Source: Eumeta japonica
Lineage: Eukaryota > Arthropoda > Insecta > Lepidoptera > Psychidae
Length of the DNA: 64,000 bases
Direction: 5' to 3'
NCBI GenBank assembly: GCA_005406025.1
Contig: BGZK01000151.1
Span: 558,001-622,000, forward strand
Part shown: one piece after another, positions 48,620 through 59,975 of the stretch
Position numbering within the stretch: position 1 is the stretch's first letter
Layout of the letters: every line of letters begins with the position of its first letter
Notes under the pieces: model-generated
Seen by the model: the letters and a program-made list of their open reading frames with translations, nothing else
What the model was told of the DNA's origin: nothing
The model's database searches: none
Made by a program: the position numbers and the translations under genes

Positions 48620-48980
48620 TTGTTTTGGACGATCGTGTTTCAGCTCGACGCTCGCGCCGCCCTCCGCATCCGGCCGCCCTTCGAGCGAGATAACATACTC
48701 TGAAAAATCACATCCCGCTCTTACGCCCGAAGTCGGGCGAAAAAATTTTCCCGAGGCCGCGACTCCTCGCCGCCCCGCCCGAAGCCGCCCGAAAATTATT
48801 GACATGGAAAATTGAAATAGCACTCCCCTACCTGCCTGCTCTGTATTTATTTGGAGGCAAAAAGCCGTTTGATTAATGCGACTCCTCCGCCGCCCTGATT
48901 AGACATCCGAAATATTCATGGGCGCCGCCGGCGCGCGCGAATCACGCCTCGGACGCCGGCGCGTGCCGAATATATTTAAC
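48620..48980. other. GC-rich island with compact hairpin, candidate regulatory element
   Basis: Strongly CpG-rich. CGCCCGA and TCGGGCG (about 48724-48739) form a 7-bp stem with a 2-nt loop. AT-core words AAATTATTGACA, TTTGATTAATGCG, ATTAGACAT and ATATTCATGGGCG are spaced through GC-rich DNA, a pattern common in developmental enhancers. The 72-codon minus frame (48605-48823) is a composition artefact. Confidence 0.4.
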
Positions 48981-49358
48981 ATCGATTGTAAAATACCTCC
49001 CTGTAGGTACAGCGTAATTCCTTAAATTTCTCGAATTAAATTTATTGAATGAATGATCAAATTGAAGTATAGCGCCAGAATGAATGCTTTGAAATACGAC
49101 AAAGATGGTGCCTTCGAATTTATTCAAAGGGTTCGCGGAATTCGATGGAGTAATTTTAATTACTCGCCTCCCGATAAAGTAGAGGAATGTGCCGATTTCG
49201 ATTATACTTTCACATGCTTCAAACAATTAAAATACATTAATGTAAAAATATTTTCGTTTACCATATTTTTTTCCTTATTGTACTGTAGCGGTACCTTTTT
49301 CTCGCTTTCCTAATGTCATATGTACGTACTTGGACATTGCCAACGTACAAAAAAAATT
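48981..49358. other. Non-coding stretch, nothing recognised
   Basis: Frames of 86 (plus, 49053-49313) and 94 (minus, 48942-49226) codons overlap with no recognisable content. Confidence 0.45.
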
Positions 49359-49796
49359 TGGTTGCCTGTAAAGTCGGTATACGGGCGAAAGTTTTACGTG
49401 ACAACGACTTTGAATGGTAAAATCATTTAATGTGAATATTCATTCGTATAGTAGGAAGAAGGATGAAATAATAGTAACAATTTAAAACATTTATTTATAC
49501 AAGAATTATATTTAAAACATTAATTTATACAAAGAATTCGCACTGAATTTCATATTAACAAAATTTTATTTTACCTTTACATACATACGTATTTATATAC
49601 AATATACATACATAACTTGCAATACATTTGCAAGCTATGCACTATTCTCTAGTGCGCGCGGCAGACCGATCATAGTTGAGTGGAGAGAGACGCACACTCG
49701 GCGGGCCTCTCTCTGTTCGGTGACTCACTACGTTACCGAGCGTTACACCTTTCATAAGTGACTCCAGCCGCAACCTAATTTAAGACGTTGTCGTCA
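49359..49796 (-). mobile_element. Helentron-like non-autonomous element, copy 2
   Basis: Reverse orientation, 438 bp. The 3' terminus (left) reads TGGTT then hairpin GCCTGTA-loop-TACGGGC, then ACGTGACAACG. The 5' arm at the right has GTTGTCGTC, lacking the AC of CACGT. The interior matches copies 1, 3 and 4 with many short indels. Confidence 0.8.
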
Positions 49797-52130
49797 AAAT
49801 CAGAATAATAATGTATATCATGTTCGTGTAATTGGAATGGTTTAAGACTGACCTTATTATATATAGTTTTGAAATATGTGCAAAAGGAATATGCATGTTA
49901 TATGTTAAACACATTCATTCACTGCTTACCGTCAGAACATCGAATTCTCAATATTACCGATGATAACATAAATCCATAATATTCCAAGAGAATTATTAAA
50001 ATTTAATTTTTATTAAAATTGTTAGATAATTATCAAAAAGCAAAAAATATGATAACGGTTAACAAAAGTCTATTATATTATCTTCAGGCTTCTTTCTATT
50101 CATTATTTCAGAACTACGTGATCTCCTTTTTTGTGCTGGTGCATCAACGAAGTATCAGATTCGAGATGGCGTAGGCACAAGATGGATGACTTGATGGACT
50201 TTCCTTGTTCAATCCGTTCCTCGAGGAATACACCTTGGCATCTGATGAATGACAACTATTTTTGCATAATGTGCTTAAGCATCGATGAGTATTGGTTCCC
50301 TTAAGATTTTTATTGGTTGCATTTATCGAACAAAAAAAAAAATGTTACAAACACCATTGAGACAAACACTAAGCATAATTATTTCAAAACTTTTGTAGTG
50401 CGACATTTACGTGCCATTTGATAAATAATTTAGGTAATTTTTCATATTATTTATCATTTCATATTTCATATCATGTGTCGCACACCTCTCCTCACAACGT
50501 GCGAGCTGTGGAAATGCTGTCCTTCCAATATGCCGCTATGTGACGATTTTGCAATGTAAATCGTTCTTATATCCCAAGTTAGACTCTAAATCAATAAGAA
50601 ATGGATGTTTTGAAAACTAGACAAATTATGGAGTGAGCATATTTTTTATTCGTTTAGTACATAAAACGAAAAATGTAATTAGAAAATAATAGATACGACG
50701 TCCGTTGATATGGGTACCTATATACCTACAGGTTTTAGGAATATATACGCAATTAATTGTTATAAATAGTTTAAGTAATTTTCCATTTATTCTGAGTATA
50801 AACCCTATGTCGTACCACCCTTTCGTGCCCCATATTGAACTTACAACCGTTTTATGAAAGTTTAATGAAATTCGATGGACTTTCTGAATTTCTTTCGTGA
50901 AAATTACCATCTACTATTTTTAATCTCTCTCTTTTATTTTCTGTTTCATTTTGTATGTCACATGTAGAATTTGTTTCTAATAAAAAATGGAGTGAGTATT
51001 ATAAGGCGCGCACTTTTGAATTTTCCAAATATTTGTGCCTTTTTTTCATATCTTTTCCATGTTTTGTATTGAGATATAGAATGAAGTTTTTCATATTTTA
51101 CATATATCCCGTTTTAATTTAGCTACTGATCTCTGTTAATCTTGATCCTAATATCCTGAATATTTAAGAAAATCATTCGACACTGTCCGTTACTCAAAAC
51201 ACGTGAAATCCATTTTGTTGAAATATAACTTTGTATGTGGCTCCCAAGCTACGCTCAAGTTACCCGTGAAAATCCCAGCAAAAATTGGCTAACAATTTTG
51301 GAGATAAGCGTAGCCAAATGGACTAAGATTTTAAAAAAAGCGTGCTAAAATAGTCTTATTGTATTCTGGTATACTTTCTGTCATTCGTACCACGGTTTTT
51401 GGCAAATATTTTCAATGTGTAAACAGGCTCGACGATTCTTTATTGGCTCCTAGAATATAAGTTTACATCAAAAGAACACAAAGAAAATGAACAATTAATA
51501 TTTATTTTTTCAGTAAATAAGGTGTGTTTTCCGAATTCGTAGAAAAAGTATCACGTGACCTCCCCTCCCCTTACTCGGGTTGGTGTAACCGAAACAACCC
51601 GAAATAAATCAAATGGAAAATTGAAAACGGGGCTCAGAACAGCCCCACATACCTGCTTTGTAACGCGACTCTAAAACCAAGTTTGATTAACTGGATTCAT
51701 TCGACTGATTAAATAATTTTCTTGGTCCTTTCTCAGGTAACACAGCCCTTATTGTGTTACTGGAGACAGTTTTTGCTTTACTTTGCTTTTGTAACGCTAT
51801 AAAGAAATTTATGAATGTTTCTCTTTTTCTTGTTTCGTCAAACTGAACATATGTTACAACTGTTGTTTATATAATTGTTTCGTATAACTGGACAAATATC
51901 TCATGTGATAAAATCAAGATTAGGTGAAAATATCTAAAGATAACAATAATTCATATTCCCACATATCTCGTACGTAAATCGTAAATACACAGAATGTATC
52001 GTATGTGGTATTTGCAAACACAGGTTAGGTACTGTTTTCATTGAGTATTTTTTTGTCAGTTTTGATTTTATTACAGAAGACATCGAATCAAACGACCTCA
52101 GAATTACCCAACAGGTGTCATCCAAACTCA
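49797..52130. other. Non-coding stretch, no gene seen
   Basis: AT-rich. Frames of 94 (50626-50910 minus) and 103 codons (51934-52245 minus) have no domain; the latter runs through a hairpin at 52131. Short GC-richer patches at 50130-50290 and 51550-51660 are not recognisable. Confidence 0.45.
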
Positions 52131-52176
52131 TTGGGATTGGGAACCAATGATGATAATCATTAGTTTCCAATCCCAA
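52131..52176. repeat. 21-bp stem, 4-nt loop hairpin
   Basis: TTGGGATTGG opens the left arm (52131-52151) and CCAATCCCAA closes the right arm (52156-52176). The arms match at 19 of 21 positions, and both differences still allow G-T pairing on one strand. The loop is GATA. Pairing stops abruptly outside the 46 nt. Confidence 0.85.
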
Positions 52177-52786
52177 GTATTGAATCGAATATGTTCTCAT
52201 AGAAAAGGCTTCATGGTTTGTCCATTTTTTTTTGTCAAGTTGCATTTAAAACGACACCACTACAAAAACATCTAAAAACTAGGTGGATATCACTTATTAG
52301 ATTTTTTAATATTTCATTAATCTAAAGAAACAAATCTAAAATCTGTTTTGGTATTATGATGATATAATTAGATTTTCGAACTCCCGTTTTATTTTTTTGT
52401 TTGATACACTAATCGATATCAAACTCTCTTTCGCATTCAAAATTATACCGCTGTTATTGACTTATCGAATTTTGTTGTAGGTAATTGATTTTATGATTAT
52501 CAATTCGTATCCATGGTGCATAGAATTTGTTCTGTGGCATGGTGTACACGAGTAGTTAAGTGTATGCACTGCAACTGTGTTTATGCCGGATTCCTACTTT
52601 TCGCTAAAAACTTTCGTGACAATCGACTGTGCCGAACAAACATCTAAGTGAGTCTATAAATGCTCCAGTTTTATACGGAATACTAAATAGGTACATGGTT
52701 TTCAGCTTGTCAGCCTTATATTGCAGTAGAGAGAAATATTTTGTGTTATCATTGCAACGTCAGTGTTGCAATATTTTAAGAGTTTT
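52177..52786. other. AT-rich non-coding stretch, nothing recognised
   Basis: No ORF of 60 codons other than the tail of the 51934-52245 frame. Confidence 0.5.
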
Positions 52787-53233
52787 GACGTGACAACGTC
52801 TTAAATTAGGTTGCGGCTGGGAGTCACTTATGAAAAAGGTGTAACGCTCGGTAACGTAACGATGAGTCACCGAACGAGAGAGTCTCCGCCGCCTTGTCGT
52901 CTCCACTCAACTATGATCGGTCTGTCGCGCGCGCAGCACTAGAATTAGTGCATAGCTTGTAAAATGTATTGCAAGTTATTGTATGTATATTTGTATATAA
53001 ATACGTATGTATGTAAAGGTAAAATAAAATTTTGTTAATATGAAATTCAGTGCGAGATTCTTTGTATAAATTAATGTTTTAAATATAATTCTTTGTATAA
53101 ATAAATGTTTTAAATTGTTACTATTATTTCATCCTTCTTCCTACTATACGAATGAATATTCACATTAAAAATTTTACCATTCAAAGTCGTTGTCGTAAAA
53201 CTTTCGCCCGTATACCGACTTTACAGGCAACCA
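52787..53233 (+). mobile_element. Helentron-like non-autonomous element, copy 3
   Basis: Full length, 447 bp. The 5' end GACGTGACAACGTC forms a small hairpin (GACGT/ACGTC around GACA) and follows a T tract. The 3' subterminal arm reads CGTTGTCGT, missing AC of CACGT. The 3' hairpin is at 53206-53228, followed by AACCA and a long T tract. Confidence 0.85.
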
Positions 53234-53895
53234 AATTTTTTTTTAATACTTTATTGTTATGTAATTTCTTTTGTTCAAAGCTACTGAGATAGCTCGTACG
53301 CTCATGAGCGTGAGCGACCATTATCCACAAATTATATATAATTTTTCGATGTTATCTCAGCTCGGTTAATAAATCGTTCCATCCCTATCAATACCGATCG
53401 ATGCAATTCCAATATCTGGCCCATAAATCACAATCGATTCTATTCGCCTTGCGATGGGAGTAACCGCTTCGAGATAGCGTCGTGTTTTCTATTTAGTTTG
53501 TCAATTCGTTTTCTATCTGGCCGGTCTATCGGTAGTCCGAGTTAGTAGTGATTGCGAGCCGATTTGGCGACTCCGGAGATAGAATTAAGATAAGGGGCGG
53601 GCGACGTGGGGCACGGCGTTGTAATTGGATGGGGCCACCCACCGACTTATCGACACTCGTCAATCGCAATAAAACTCTGCAAATCGCCAGCCCTATGCTC
53701 TCCTCGGAGCAGCTCCCGGCTATAAGAGTCGCCCTTCATCTATGGATGATACCGGTGATATGGTGCGCATGCATCTTATCAAATGTATCGATGCAACTTA
53801 ATGTATACGGTATACACGTAATATACACGTAAAGTAATTTTTATTTGAAAGTATCTCAGTATCTATGTAATTACGCGGTGTTTGTCTGTTATAAC
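53234..53895. other. Non-coding stretch with a GC-richer block
   Basis: A GC-richer block at about 53545-53720 contains GGGGCGGGCG (Sp-type core) and TTGCGAGCCG. A 94-codon plus frame (53548-53832) spans it without recognisable content. Candidate regulatory block. Confidence 0.35.
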
Positions 53896-53944
53896 CATAG
53901 ATTTACTATTGGTTGCACCCCTGACAGCCAATAATAAATCTATG
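53896..53944. repeat. 17-bp inverted repeat hairpin
   Basis: CATAGATTTACTATTGG (53896-53912) and CCAATAATAAATCTATG (53928-53944) pair with one mismatch around a 15-nt loop. Confidence 0.8.
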
Positions 53945-56519
53945 CTCGTGATCTCAAATTTTTTAAATGAATTTTCAGTTTAAAATTTAGATTTAGTAAA
54001 GGAATAGAATAATAAGATATAATATTTATACAATTATGACAACACATACATAGACATGTGAATAACCTAGGCATTATTTATCTCATTTTGGAGAAAGAGA
54101 AATAATTTGAATTTCTACCTTATGGCATTCTTGATTATTCAAAAAATAATTTATGGACATTAAATACACGTCTACTATCATTCTTGACATAATCTCTAGA
54201 ACTTTTTTATTTATCACTAATCATGACATAGTACATTTTTTTTTCTCTTTTTGCAGGTAAAGCCAATGACCAGTTTCCGGTTACGAATGACTCATAGTGA
54301 AAGGTAAAGTCGAACGCAAGAATTTAATTTGACAACATTAAACATTTTAATAATTTAAATTGCACTAATGTGTGGGACATATCGCACACAGAGTACATTC
54401 ACTTAGTCAAGAATAAATGCCATGCGGTCGATGAAAATAAATCTGGAACTCGCCTAATAAACTACCTCGTAAAATAAACTTCGGTTAAGAGCAGTAGATA
54501 ACCCTTGGACTACGAGCTTTAGCGCCCCGCGGCCGATTATAAATAGATATCACTAAATGTTTCGTTAAACTTCTGTCGCAGGAAGTTTGTCTAATTTATT
54601 CTGTCGATTGTTACCGGTCTTGTGTTATCGTTTAGTCCGTGTTTGCTATTTTAGTGGCACTTCCGATGGGTTTCCGTTAACTAAGTAAAACAACTGCTCT
54701 TAAACTTTTTAGTATCGCCGTTCGGTATGCTATAATTTTAATGTATCACAGAGACTATCTGCTCGGTACACCTTTTTGCTCAAGGAAATGTATTTTTTTG
54801 TAGAAATTAATATCTAATCAGATTTTTTTTGGTACCCAAAATGTTTTCGTTGAAGTATCTCTATGTGCATTTAGACAATCTAAGTTTTTGTAATTAAAGT
54901 TACGTCATATATATTGAAACTTTTCGATTCATTTATTAAACAAAAGAGAAATATAACAATAACACATTATTTTCATTTCGACGAGTAATCGAAGCGACAG
55001 TGATCGATAATAGGTATTGTGTTTTATGTTCCAAAATAGTTAGAACAACTTCTCAATGGAATTCGTCAAATAATTCATAAACTATTTTGGCAAATCCTTA
55101 CCGTTGTTCACGCTTTATCATAAATATAATATGCAATGATTTAGAGCTCTCGAACTATAAACGCTTCTGGATTAGTAAATTTCAATACCCCATTGTTTTG
55201 GAACAGTTCTGGGATTGTTCCGCGGCGGGCCCCGCTTCACACAGTCGAACAAAGACGTATTTTTACATCTCTTTCGGGCCGTTACGTCACCGCCCTACAG
55301 TGGTTTTTGTTCCCAGGATTATTTATAACGATACGTAACACGAAGTTTCGGGGGCCCGCTTGCCGTTATTAGTTTCCTGATTGCTTTTCTTTTCACGGCT
55401 TCGGCCGAAGCGGCCTCGGATCTGGTTCTTGTCCTGTACCTAACTTTGTCAAACGCTGTGCCTCGGAGACCGAGTCGAAACCTGTGAGATACGTAAAGAA
55501 ATTGTCAACGTAAATAAATAATGATATTGCTGTACAAGAAATGCACACAAAAAATAGTTTGATTTGCCTAAGAAATGCAAATTTTTGAAAGTAGTGCAAA
55601 TGCAAATAATTCCACATAGAAACCATCTGTCTGCTACGAATTGTCAGTTATTCTGTGCCATATGTTAGGCAGTGATTTCGTAACACGAATCTGTGATCGG
55701 TGATGTCATTCCATTGGTACGTGTTTGTTGTTTATGCCTATGTATTAGGTACATTTTATATTACTGATATACGTGTATATTTAAGGAGAGGATTTGAAAA
55801 TGTTGCATCTCTTGCGTTGATTAGAAATTGTTATTGTGAAATATCCTGATGTTGATTCACACAGATCACACAGACACGAAACAAAATGAATTTGTTGTTG
55901 TTGTCTTGTTTATGGGTCTTATTAATTTATTATACTTAAATAGAGCAACAATTTTTGTATGGTAATTTCAAATTTAATCATAGATAAAATAAAAGAATAT
56001 TTTTTTATATTACTAAAATCATATCTTAACCACATAATTACACATTTTAAGCAACAACTACTTAGGCTAACTCTACAAGCCTAAGTTTAAGATTTACTAT
56101 TGTATTTACGTGTAATCAGGACCGACACCCGTTGCTTTCCGATTACATATTATTAATCCCATGAGATATCTTCAACAAGCGTTGGTTTGTGGTGATTTTT
56201 AAAACGAAACATTTTGAAATGTACAATTAAATATTAACTTGCTAGCAAACTAGCCATTTTTGCATATTATCTGTAAATTAATGAGGTAAACATGAAGTAA
56301 ATATATTGCGTATTGAGAGAATCATAGTTACAAGAACAGATATTATAATTCTATAGTATTCATTGTATAAACTACTGCATGTTTATTTCTAAGTAGCTAT
56401 ACATAAAATTCAAAAACATGGTAGTCTATTTCATATAACAATTTTGAAATGTTATAAAATTTAAAACACTGCAGTGATTGATTAAACAAACTTAAGAGTT
56501 AATTTTATTTTAATGCTAA
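53945..56519. other. Non-coding stretch, no gene seen
   Basis: Mostly AT-rich. GC-richer patches lie at 54500-54545, 55210-55290 and 55320-55480, the last with GGCTTCGGCCGAAGCGGCC (palindromic). Frames of 83 (55087-55338) and 77 (55393-55626 minus) codons are not recognisable. Confidence 0.45.
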
Positions 56520-56910
56520 TAACCCTCACTCGGCGGGACTTCCTATACTTTTCAGGAATATCTAATTCCAAGCGTATGAAAGTACATTTATGCGCTCTTA
56601 ACGTCCGGATTCTGACAAGACGAAGCGGAGAATCTCCTCGCGCGGAGACGTTCGAGGGTCGCGCTTTACGAAAGCTCGACATTTACGGCCCCCCGACGCC
56701 TGGAAATACGGCGCACGTTGCGCGCCGCATATTTCGTTTAACGCCGCCGTTATTGTATTCGTTTTTTATACGATTTCATAACGGAGCGCCTCTGCGACTT
56801 GGCCAGTCGCGCGACACATGCGACCGTCGGCTTGCGCAAGAGCTCGCGTTTCGAGTGCTGCGCGTGAAGATTATAAATCGATCCGATTTTCGTATCGGAC
56901 CGGAATAATT
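56520..56910. other. GC-rich island with the longest open frame of the window
   Basis: A 131-codon plus frame (56513-56908) spans a CpG-dense block and a 66-codon minus frame (56482-56682) overlaps it. The plus-strand translation is arginine-rich with no domain, signal peptide or membrane segment. I see no convincing splice sites. TTTTATACGATTTCATAACGG is Hox-site-like in GC-rich surroundings. A regulatory element is more likely than an exon, but this is the first place to check for coding. Confidence 0.35.
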
Positions 56911-57673
56911 GACGTAAAAGAATGAAACGCTTAACCTGATTTTGTAATGGTCTGACGCATACCGTAAATTACATCCGCATCTTATTTTATTTGTGCTTGA
57001 TCGAGTTATACCGTTTGTTTATGATGAAACTTATTTTGTTTAATGGTATCGTCTTTTGAATGGAGTAGGATAAATGAAGGTGGCGTTGGGTGGAATTGCT
57101 TTGGGTCTGCTTAATTTGGGTACCTATTTGATTTAAAATAATATGCATTGAATACGGTGACTTAATGGAAAGTATTAAGTAAAATTAATATACTGACTCT
57201 GAAAACACCCTAAGTCGCTGGTCATGGACCCTGTCATTGCCTTTAGGAAAAAGGTCGTTAACGACCCAATGCTTGGAAGTGCGTGGACGATTTAAGCTAC
57301 GAGTACCTCGATCTTTAAATAGAAGATAGAAGGCATCATGCCTTGCAGAGGAGTGAAGAAAACCCAACACAAGTCTTTAACTACTATCTATATTTTTATA
57401 GCAATCGTTATTCGCTACTCGTTCGTATGGAATTGGTACCTACTTATGATTAGTAAGGTAATAAGTTTTTGATAAGTGTAATGTACGGTGGTGTAGAGAC
57501 CTAATTTTGTATTTTTGAAGGTATATAGTATAGGTATATTACTACAGGATGTATTCTTACACCGTATACCGAATGGTGGTAAAAAGTGAGTGTACAATTT
57601 TCATCATTTTCTACCAAGCCAATATTATTTTACGATCTTAAATTTCAACATGTTGTTGTAATAATTAAAAATT
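56911..57673. other. Non-coding stretch, nothing recognised
   Basis: A 61-codon minus frame (57185-57370), with words such as RPRTSKHWVVNDLFPKGN, looks somewhat protein-like but matches nothing that I know. Confidence 0.45.
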
Positions 57674-58106
57674 TGGTTGCCTGTAAAGTCGGTATACGGG
57701 CGAAAGTTTTACGACAACGACCTTGAATGGTAAAATCATTTTAATGTGAATATTCATTCGTATAGTAGGAAGAAGGATGAAATAATAGTAACAATTTAAA
57801 ACATTTATTTATACAAAGAATTATATTTAAAACATTAATTTATACAAAGAATCTCGCACTGAATTTCATATTAACAAAATTTTATTTTTACCTTTACACA
57901 TACATACGTATTTATATACAAATAATACAATAACTTGCAATACATTTGGCTGCACTACTTCTAGTGCGCGCGCGGCAGACCGATCATAGTTGGAGAGAGA
58001 AGCAAGTATTCGGCGGGTCTCTGGTGACTCATCGTTACGTTACCGAGCGTTACACCTTTTCATAAGTGACTCCCAGCCGCAACCTAATTTAAGACGTTGT
58101 CACGTC
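57674..58106 (-). mobile_element. Helentron-like non-autonomous element, copy 4
   Basis: Reverse orientation, 433 bp. The 3' end (left) has TGGTT and the GCCTGTA/TACGGGC hairpin; the adjacent subterminal arm reads ACGACAACG with CACGT lost. The 5' end (right) keeps GACGTTGTCACGTC followed by A-rich flank. The GC-rich middle is shortened by several small deletions relative to copies 1-3. Confidence 0.8.
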
Positions 58107-59015
58107 AAAAAATCTTTAAAAAGGCTTTTAAAGTGTCTCCTTGAGTAGAAGAATCATTTAAACCTTAGAAAAGATTGCAGGTTTTAAATTAATTTTCGTA
58201 CCAAATTTCAACAGTCATTTCAGAGACTTAGCCGTAAGTCACGAGGTAACTTTTAAAATTTCTCACATTACAATATGGATGTAACTATAATTATGTTAGA
58301 TGTTTATTTGAGTTTTTGTGTCTTCGCGTAAAAAATGAAGCAGAAACGTATTTTAAAGTCAAATGTGTAATTTAGAAATACAAACATCTTAAAATAGTAT
58401 TTTTTATTCATATTTAATAATGCATATTACAATTTCACCTTTGATTTATTACATATTTATTTTGATTTCCTTTTGTTTAATAACGCTCTTCTCCTAGAAA
58501 CGTAAAGGATTACATCTTTATGATACAATCTATTGAAATAATGTAAACAAAAAATGCAAACAATAGAAATATGATCTGAAACGTCAAGAGCTATAAATCT
58601 ATTAATTAAATTTAGAGACAGTCCGCTTCCTTTACTACAAAAAAGAAGAAAGGACCATGTGAGGACGATTATAATGTCAGCTCATTAGGTTTGCGTGAGA
58701 ATAGTTCACATATCTCACCAATTGTTACAAAAAAAGGAAGTGAACTAATTTTATTACGCACTCGTAGCCCGCCGGCGGTGTCGACGCTTTGTCCGCGTTG
58801 AGATACATTGGCTTTGGTTTCTTCTTCAATTATTCAAAATTTGGTCGTTGCCGATATCGTATCCTCATATCGGTGTACTTAGTGTCATTTAGTTCCATGA
58901 TGATTTTTGGTATCTGCACCGTAAAAAGGCGAATGGAACGTTGAAAAAATTGAACTGAAAAGATAGAAAAATGATGAATATAAGAAATCATCCAGACAAA
59001 TGTTATAAACATTTG
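58107..59015. other. AT-rich non-coding stretch, nothing recognised
   Basis: A small GC-rich patch at 58765-58800 (GCCCGCCGGCGG). No ORF above 60 codons. Confidence 0.5.
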
Positions 59016-59085
59016 CAGTCGGAGGCCTATGTATAGAGCAAGAGTCGCAGCAAATGAGGCAACCTGAATCTGATGCCTCCGACTG
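59016..59085. repeat. 11-bp perfect GC-rich inverted repeat
   Basis: CAGTCGGAGGC (59016-59026) and GCCTCCGACTG (59075-59085) enclose 48 nt. Possibly ends of a tiny MITE; no target-site duplication is clear. Confidence 0.7.
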
Positions 59086-59670
59086 AAAATATTTATTGCA
59101 CTTGATTGGATGAGTTTTTACATTTATAGTCTTTTCAGTTCACTTTTACACGGTCGAGTTTTTTAATATTTTTGATTAATTATTAATTTTAGTCCCGTTT
59201 TGACAATATAAAAATGCTTTCTCGTTGTTAGCAGTGTCAACAACGTGTCTCGCCGTAATAATCGTGATAAAATTTATTTATCAATATACTGTTGTCAGTA
59301 GATTATTGATATTGTAACTGTTTATTTATTATTAATTAGATTATTTTTCTCACACTGTATCGAGTAACGCTTTCGGCAACGGTCGTTAAAATTATCTTTG
59401 AAAGCAGTAAAATTCTGGGTTTGTTACTCGCTTTTAAGAATTACATTGAATTACACTATAATATTGAATATTTCGCATTAATGATACCTATTATATAACT
59501 ATATAAGAATTCTATCATGAGTTTTAAAAATTTAAATGAGTATAGTTCGTAACCAATATTAATGGTTAAAGATCCTAAATGGTAATTCATAACGAAAAAT
59601 GATTAAAAACACTTTTTCAAAAACCTATTCAATGATACACCATTTGACATACTTTGTCGATTTCATTTTT

Positions 59671-59975
59671 TTTTTTATAATATGGCGTTTTGTTGTGGCC
59701 ACATTGAATTTCGATTACTGTCATGTCTTTAAGTGATACTCACAAGATACGTGAAATCAATTGACGTAAAATATATTTTTTATAATATGGCGTCTGGTTG
59801 TTGTCATATTAAATTTTCATCACTGTCATGTGTTTAGTGACATTCACAGGATTAAGACGAATCAATTGACGTGAAAATCATCAAAATCAGTCCACGCGTT
59901 TGATTTCTAATGTCACAAATAAACATACATACATATGCTCTCCTTTGCGTCGCGCAGTCGGGTGAAAAGATTAAT
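59671..59975 (+). repeat. Tandem duplication (105-bp period) inside a lepidopteran-type repeat
   Basis: Unit A (59671-59772) and unit B (59776-59878) share TTTTTTATAATATGGCG, CACTGTCATG-type words and AATCAATTGACGT. They are followed by CATCAAAATCAGTCCACGCG and AAACATACATACATATGC, words typical of lepidopteran interspersed repeats. No ORF. Confidence 0.65.

Noticed and set aside
51200..51330. Possible TE fragment (GTGAAAATCCCAGCAAAAATTGG-type words, first 20 bases compared)
   Set aside because: Resemblance to known insect repeats is too vague to name a family.
51934..52245. 103-codon minus-strand frame
   Set aside because: No domain; part of its length is created by the 52131-52176 hairpin, and the region is AT-rich.
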